From JAQGMV01 sp035525455 (lineage in GTDB: Bacteria; Pseudomonadota; Gammaproteobacteria; Burkholderiales; SG8-41), in NCBI GenBank assembly GCA_035525455.1, contig DATLEF010000050.1, forward strand, positions 1 to 64,000: DNA of 64,000 bases, given 5' to 3'. A program made the translations under genes and the position numbers. Under the pieces are notes generated by a model, which ran no database searches, was not told the DNA's origin, and was given only the letters and a program-made list of their open reading frames with translations. Each line of letters begins with the position of its first letter. Position 1 is the first letter of the stretch. Shown here one piece after another: positions 63,026 through 64,000 of this stretch.

Positions 63026-64000
63026 ATGCGGCAAGCGTCTCCCATTGTACTTGAAAAGCTGCTTCCGCTTGTGCGCAGCCGCGCTATTCGCCGTGGTGTG
63101 CTCGCCGCCGTCCTGCCGTTCGTGGGCGTCGTCGCCGCTTTCGGCATCGCGCCCAACACCGTAACCGAAAAAATCGCGCTGACTCGGGTCATCGAGGAAG
63201 TCACCCTTGCGCCTGCGCCCTCCGCGCCGGTCGCGGAGGAAACCTACTGGCGCGAAGAGCGCATTCAACGCGGCGACACATTCGCCAGTTTGCTCGCCCG
63301 GCTGAAGATCGAAGACGCCGCCGCAGTACGTTTCTTACGGCTCAGCGCGGAAGCGAAAGGGCTCAGGCAGCTTGTGCCCGGCCGCATGATACGCGCGCAC
63401 ACGACCGAAGAGGGGCAGCTCGTCGAGCTGCGTTATTCCACCGGACTCATGATGCTGACCGTGAAACCGGACGGCGATACCTTCCGGTTGAGCGAACAGG
63501 TCGCGCCACTCGAACGCCGCGTCATTATGAAATCGGGGGAGATCAGGACTTCGCTTTTTGCCGCCACCGATGCCGCGCAGCTGACCGATGCCGTCGCAGA
63601 CCAGCTCGCGAGCATATTTTCAACAGATATCGATTTTCACCGCGATTTGCGCCGCGGCGACCGCTTCACCGTCGTTTACGAGATGTACTACGACTCGGGT
63701 GAGCCGATCCGGTCGGGGCGCGTGCTCGCAGCCGAGTTCGTCAATCAGAACAGGCCCTACCAGGCAGTCTGGTTCCAGCACGACAACGGCCAAGGCGACT
63801 ATTACACGCTTGCAGGCAAGCCGATCAAGAAAGCTTTTCTGCGCTCGCCGCTCGAATTTTCACGCATCAGCTCGGGCTTCACGACAGCGCGGTTCCATCC
63901 GGTGCTGCAGCGCTGGCGCGCGCACACCGGAGTCGATTACGCCGCGCCGACGGGAACGCGCGTAAAAGCGACCTCCGACGGTATCGTCGAATTCGCGGGC
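63026..64000 (+). CDS. OapA-type M23 metallopeptidase (5' part only)
   Basis: 325 codons are present and the gene runs off the window. A membrane segment at about residues 22-43 anchors the protein. A LysM/OapA-like region follows (about 75-240, starting RGDTFASLLARL). The M23 LytM domain begins near residue 290, with RISSGFTTARFHPVLQRWR and the first zinc motif HTGVD; the second H-x-H motif lies beyond the edge. It is predicted to be a periplasmic DD-endopeptidase for wall growth. The ATG has an AGGA Shine-Dalgarno. Confidence 0.92.
   Translation, partial: MRQASPIVLEKLLPLVRSRAIRRGVLAAVLPFVGVVAAFGIAPNTVTEKIALTRVIEEVTLAPAPSAPVAEETYWREERIQRGDTFASLLARLKIEDAAAVRFLRLSAEAKGLRQLVPGRMIRAHTTEEGQLVELRYSTGLMMLTVKPDGDTFRLSEQVAPLERRVIMKSGEIRTSLFAATDAAQLTDAVADQLASIFSTDIDFHRDLRRGDRFTVVYEMYYDSGEPIRSGRVLAAEFVNQNRPYQAVWFQHDNGQGDYYTLAGKPIKKAFLRSPLEFSRISSGFTTARFHPVLQRWRAHTGVDYAAPTGTRVKATSDGIVEFAG

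Overview
This window is about 64 kb of GC-rich chromosome from a Gram-negative bacterium, most likely a betaproteobacterium. The evidence is a complete dcw (division and cell wall) cluster running mraZ to ftsZ, then lpxC, a DUF721 gene, an M23 peptidase, secA and argJ. It also has a Bug/TctC-type periplasmic receptor, a glutaminyl-tRNA synthetase, outer-membrane and LPS genes, and the rsmI-yraN-SIS-BON block. The lineage is inferred from gene order and families. There is no rRNA, tRNA, prophage, transposase or CRISPR array, so I cannot name a genus.

Layout. 1-24,070 (minus strand): argJ (partial), secA, M23 peptidase, lpxC and the dcw cluster. Most dcw junctions are 4-nt ATGA or GTGA overlaps, so this is one translationally coupled operon. 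It reads out from MraZ operator repeats at 24,036-24,065. 24,254-24,684: RNase P RNA. 24,790-27,550: a DUF1269 membrane protein, pyrC and rsmI. 27,643-29,689 (plus): yraN, a phosphoheptose isomerase/DiaA-type SIS gene, a DolP-like two-BON lipoprotein and a heptose-phosphate adenylyltransferase. 29,728-31,923 (minus): SPOR protein, coaX and birA. 31,966-37,883: a leader ORF with an S51 peptidase, tctC, glnS, an N-formylglutamate amidohydrolase-like gene and a diguanylate cyclase. 37,905-46,907: accessory catabolic genes (Zn-ADH, SDR, ketopantoate-reductase-like and hydroxyisobutyrate-dehydrogenase-like enzymes, an alpha/beta hydrolase coupled to an LLM flavin oxidoreductase) with ettA in the middle. 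46,941-57,339: a small lipoprotein, a BON protein, a giant tandem UvrA, pirin, pdxH, a pit/DUF47 phosphate pair and a SWIB protein. 57,608-64,000: two MsrA genes, an unknown gene divergent from an HTH regulator, fbp, tyrS and an incomplete OapA-type M23 peptidase.

The first 24 kb supplies peptidoglycan precursors (MurB-G, MraY, Ddl), the septal machine (FtsA, I, L, Q, W, Z), lipid A commitment (LpxC) and the export motor (SecA). MurE carries the DNPR motif expected for meso-diaminopimelate peptidoglycan. The later blocks are housekeeping islands separated by small catabolic sets that look family-typical but have no assignable substrate.

I found no complete unknown multi-gene system. The most unusual signals are: a five-copy palindromic intergenic repeat always placed just after a gene's 3' end in one orientation; a 21-codon leader ORF coupled to the S51 peptidase; helically phased repeats in the secA leader; an inverted repeat over a -10-like hexamer upstream of the diguanylate cyclase; an in-frame open tail after the SDR stop codon; and a zinc alcohol dehydrogenase that has lost its first catalytic zinc cysteine.
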